From: Leptospira ellisii
GTDB lineage: Bacteria > Spirochaetota > Leptospiria > Leptospirales > Leptospiraceae
Direction of reading: 5' to 3'
DNA: 26,473 bases
Assembly (NCBI RefSeq): GCF_002811955.1
Contig: NZ_NPEF01000017.1
Span: 1 to 26,473, forward strand
The number at the start of each line of letters is the position of its first letter. Position 1 is the stretch's first letter. The position numbers and the translations under genes are program-made. Shown here piece by piece: positions 23,585 to 26,473 of this stretch. The notes beneath the pieces were generated by a model. That model did not search any database. It saw nothing but the letters and a program-made list of their open reading frames with translations, and was not told where the DNA came from.

Positions 23585-26473
23585 CCTCCCTGCCGAAACC
23601 GTTCCCGCTTAAATCCTGTTTCGTAGAAGCCTCGGCGGGAACCGGAAAAACCTATACGATCATGGAGATAGTGGGGGATCTGATCCTACATCATAGGATC
23701 CCCTTGACCGAAATCCTCATCCTTACCTACACCGAAAAGGCGGCCGGAGAACTGAAGGAAAGGCTGAGAAAGAAATTGATACGCTCCGGCTTAAACAAGG
23801 AGGCGAGGGAGCTGGATCAAGTTACGATCTCAACTATACACGGTTTTTGTAATATGATTCTTCAGGAATATCCCGTGGAAACCGGCACCTCCGATCGATG
23901 GATTCTCACCGACGCGAAAGAAAGAATGGAGGCCGCGCTTTACGAAATCCAGCACGGCGAATGGAAAGGGCTGGTTCCTTCGGATCGGTTGAAATCCCTT
24001 CTCTCCGAATCCGAGTATCTGAAACAGAAGGAAAAGATTCTCGAGGCGGGAACCAAACTGCTCGGCGGTAAGGAATATCCGTATAACGACGACGACTCTC
24101 CGTTCGACGAAAACAACTTTCTTCAAAAGACCGCGTTGGCGGCCAAAAAATCCGTGGAGATCGAATTCGAAACCGGAGAATGGATGACTTACGATCAGAT
24201 GATCCTAAAAACCGTAAAAGCTCTGGAGAATCCTCATCTCAAACAGGCGTTATACGATAGATATAAAGTGGGAATTTTAGACGAATTCCAGGATACGGAT
24301 CCCAATCAATATAATATTTTCCTAACGTTATTTTTGGAACGCACCGCGGAAGGACGCGCGCTTTATCTTATCGGAGACCCGAAACAGTCCATCTACGGAT
24401 TCCGTGGTGCGGACATAGGAACTTATCTCCGTGCAAAATCGGATCTTAAAGGATTCGCCGCCGAAAACGTCTCCTTGAACGTCAATTATAGGTCGGTTCC
24501 CGAGTTGATACGGGCCTACAACGTTATCTTCTCCGGGGAAATCGGAGAAAAAAGTTTTTTCCCGATATTCGAAACCGGCTTCGAAAGCCGACCGATCGAA
24601 TACGCGGAGGTGACCCCCCCCGGGGAAGACGCGAAAATTCTACTGAGCGAATCGCATACGGAAGGCCCCGTTCATATCGTGGACTTTCAAGGAAAGGAAT
24701 TCTGGAAAGCCGACGAATACAGGACCGCATGGTCTAAATTCGCCGCGGAGGAGATCCTCAAACTGTGCGAAGGCGACGCTCCCTTCCGTTACAGGATTCG
24801 GGACGAGGACGGATCGGAGCTTCATGAGAGAATTCTAAACTACGACGAGATAGCGGTTTTGGTGAAAAGTAAGGCGGAAGGAAAACTCGTCGAACAGACC
24901 TTAAAACTTTCAGGGATTCCGTGTTCCTTCTACAAGCAGGAGGGAATCTATCAATCTCCCGAATCGATACAGATATCCAATATCCTCGAATGTCTTTTGG
25001 ATCCGAACAAGCCGTCCTCGTATCGTAAACTTCTTTTGGGCGATCTCTTCCGGATTCATCCCGATCGCCTAACGTCCTTCGACGAACATTCGATCGATTC
25101 GTACGAAAAATCCGTTCTGGATCGATGGAAAAAACTCGCCTCCGAAAGGAAATTTGCGGAACTGTTCCGATCCGTCGAAGAGGACAGCAGAATTTTCCTT
25201 ACCGAGGAAAAAACGGATATCGATTGGGAAAGAAAAAGAACCAACTATAGACAGATATTTAGAAAACTACTTCAGTTTCAGATCTCCAATCAATCAGGAC
25301 TCGAAGAGGTTCTACAGGAATTAAACCGGCTCCAAACAGAAAGAAAAAACGAAGAGGAGCTTCCCTTGTTCGAAAGGGAAACGGAAAAAAAGGCGGTCCA
25401 GATTCTGACGTTGCACGCTTCCAAAGGTCTGGAATGGCCGGTCGTGTTTCTGTTCCATCTTTCAGGAAATTTCATACCCGACGTCTACGAATACCCCGCC
25501 GTCGACGAAAACGGAAGAAGAATCTGGAAGTTGAATCTCTGGGACGGGAACGAAGAGGAAAAAGCGGCGGGAAAAACCCTGTATTCGTTTAACAATCTAA
25601 ACGAAAATAAACGTCTTCTTTACGTGGGAATCACACGTCCTAAGGCGAGGCTTTATCTTCCTTTTTTCACCCCGGCCAATCATCCGAAAACAAGGGATTC
25701 GGCATATTATAAAATTCTTTATCCTAGATTGAAGGCCGTCCTGGACAATGATCCCGATCCGACTCTGTTTCGTCGGGTGGTTTGGTCCCCCAAATCCGCG
25801 GATCAAATGCGGACCGAAAATCGGGCGACGGAGACGCATAACGTTCGACTTTCTCCTCTGCTTTTAAAACACGGAGATCGGCACAAAACGATAGGACTTC
25901 ACAGTTATTCTTCGATCAAAACGAGAATCGACGGGGAAACGGATTCTCCGACGGCTTTGGAGGAATCCCCTTTTTTAAAATCGGACGAAGCGGAGGATTT
26001 TCCTTCGACGTTCGAGGACCCGCTTCCCTCTTCCGCCGCGGCCGGCTCATTTCTTCATCTCATTTTGGAGGAATCGGACTTCGCCCGTTTCAGGGAAACG
26101 GAGCCGAAGGAAATTTTGAAGGACCCGAACATGTTAGCCCGCATCGACGAACATCTGGATTACTACCGGCTTTTACCGCAAAATGCGCGTAATGCGGAAT
26201 CGGAACTGGAAAAACGCCGTAGACGCGCGGTCGAAATCGTTTGGAACGCGTTAAACGCCCGTATCCCGTTGGACGACGGATCGACGTTCCGACTTTCCGA
26301 TTTGAGCGAGGACAAACGCGTGGCCGAAATGGATTTCCACTTCGATCTGGATCCGGCGCGTAAGACCGCCGGAAATTTCCTAAAAGGCTCCATCGATCTG
26401 GTATTCGAGACGGCGGGGCGTTTTTATCTCGCGGACTACAAATCCAATCTTCTCGAGGATTATTCTTCCGCAT
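23581..26473 (+). CDS. recB: RecB, exodeoxyribonuclease V beta subunit (3' end outside window)
   Basis: Frame 1 is open from the GTG at 23581 to the window edge, 964 codons. GGAG lies 9 nt upstream and the start overlaps the recC stop (GTGA). The protein is a UvrD-like superfamily 1 helicase with a C-terminal nuclease. Elements in order are EASAGTGKT (Walker A, Lys23), TYTEKAAGELKERL, ISTIHGFC, LDEFQDTDPNQ (Asp234-Glu235), GDPKQSIYGFRGAD, NVNYRS, QILTLHASKGLEW and RLLYVGITRPKARL. The nuclease core is GSFLHLIL (His826), SIDLVF (Asp939) and ADYKSN (Asp952, Lys954). The 13- and 2-residue spacings equal those of E. coli Asp1067, Asp1080 and Lys1082 (recalled). Roughly 100 residues are missing at the end. 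It looks intact even though recC upstream is interrupted. Confidence 0.95.
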   Translation, partial: MTSLPKPFPLKSCFVEASAGTGKTYTIMEIVGDLILHHRIPLTEILILTYTEKAAGELKERLRKKLIRSGLNKEARELDQVTISTIHGFCNMILQEYPVETGTSDRWILTDAKERMEAALYEIQHGEWKGLVPSDRLKSLLSESEYLKQKEKILEAGTKLLGGKEYPYNDDDSPFDENNFLQKTALAAKKSVEIEFETGEWMTYDQMILKTVKALENPHLKQALYDRYKVGILDEFQDTDPNQYNIFLTLFLERTAEGRALYLIGDPKQSIYGFRGADIGTYLRAKSDLKGFAAENVSLNVNYRSVPELIRAYNVIFSGEIGEKSFFPIFETGFESRPIEYAEVTPPGEDAKILLSESHTEGPVHIVDFQGKEFWKADEYRTAWSKFAAEEILKLCEGDAPFRYRIRDEDGSELHERILNYDEIAVLVKSKAEGKLVEQTLKLSGIPCSFYKQEGIYQSPESIQISNILECLLDPNKPSSYRKLLLGDLFRIHPDRLTSFDEHSIDSYEKSVLDRWKKLASERKFAELFRSVEEDSRIFLTEEKTDIDWERKRTNYRQIFRKLLQFQISNQSGLEEVLQELNRLQTERKNEEELPLFERETEKKAVQILTLHASKGLEWPVVFLFHLSGNFIPDVYEYPAVDENGRRIWKLNLWDGNEEEKAAGKTLYSFNNLNENKRLLYVGITRPKARLYLPFFTPANHPKTRDSAYYKILYPRLKAVLDNDPDPTLFRRVVWSPKSADQMRTENRATETHNVRLSPLLLKHGDRHKTIGLHSYSSIKTRIDGETDSPTALEESPFLKSDEAEDFPSTFEDPLPSSAAAGSFLHLILEESDFARFRETEPKEILKDPNMLARIDEHLDYYRLLPQNARNAESELEKRRRRAVEIVWNALNARIPLDDGSTFRLSDLSEDKRVAEMDFHFDLDPARKTAGNFLKGSIDLVFETAGRFYLADYKSNLLEDYSSA

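Overview
The window is a gene-dense bacterial chromosome segment of about half GC by eye. It has no rRNA, tRNA, CRISPR array or insertion sequence that I can recognise. Gene content and codon style resemble a spirochaete of the Leptospira group (recBCD rather than addAB, a two-gene proline-oxidation pair, a HisKA_2/HWE-type sensor kinase). That placement is an inference from general familiarity, not from a marker gene.

Layout. (1) 1-7375, metabolism and housekeeping. It opens with the 3' part of a flavoprotein-like NAD(P)-binding module fused to a membrane polyferredoxin. On the minus strand follow a crotonase-fold enoyl-CoA hydratase/isomerase, a membrane sensor histidine kinase, and thiM with a structured leader that is not a recognisable TPP riboswitch. 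On the plus strand lie a luciferase-like flavin monooxygenase and a Ste24-type M48 membrane protease. (2) 7614-10540, a proline-to-glutamate pair: proline dehydrogenase and P5C dehydrogenase as two ORFs joined by an ATGA overlap. (3) 10550-11362, a minus-strand class I methyltransferase. (4) 11518-18576, the accessory heart of the window. A cysteine-free ArsR/SdpR-like repressor sits under a promoter with a tandem palindromic operator that runs over its own start codon. After it come a DoxX-like membrane protein, AHSA1-type SRPBCC proteins, a membrane-anchored SRPBCC protein, another AHSA1 protein, a QacA/SmvA-like 14-helix efflux pump, and a further AHSA1 protein coupled to the pump by a GTGA overlap. 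A second DoxX protein and an amidase with an atypical nucleophile motif complete it. (5) 18591-26473, DNA repair: a short RecQ on the minus strand and divergent recC-recB on the plus strand.

How they work together. The SRPBCC/DoxX/pump cluster looks like one regulated unit in which several small hydrophobic-ligand-binding proteins accompany an efflux pump. It could be a detoxification or membrane-stress module; this is inference, and no substrate can be read from the sequence. recC and recB overlap by GTGA and would encode two RecBCD subunits (recD would lie beyond the window). However, recC carries one in-frame TAG (21812-21814) in an otherwise intact, full-length reading frame, so this copy is either a very fresh pseudogene or contains a sequencing error.

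The strongest items to examine are the recC nonsense codon, the arsR operator, the five-member SRPBCC cluster, and the thiM leader.
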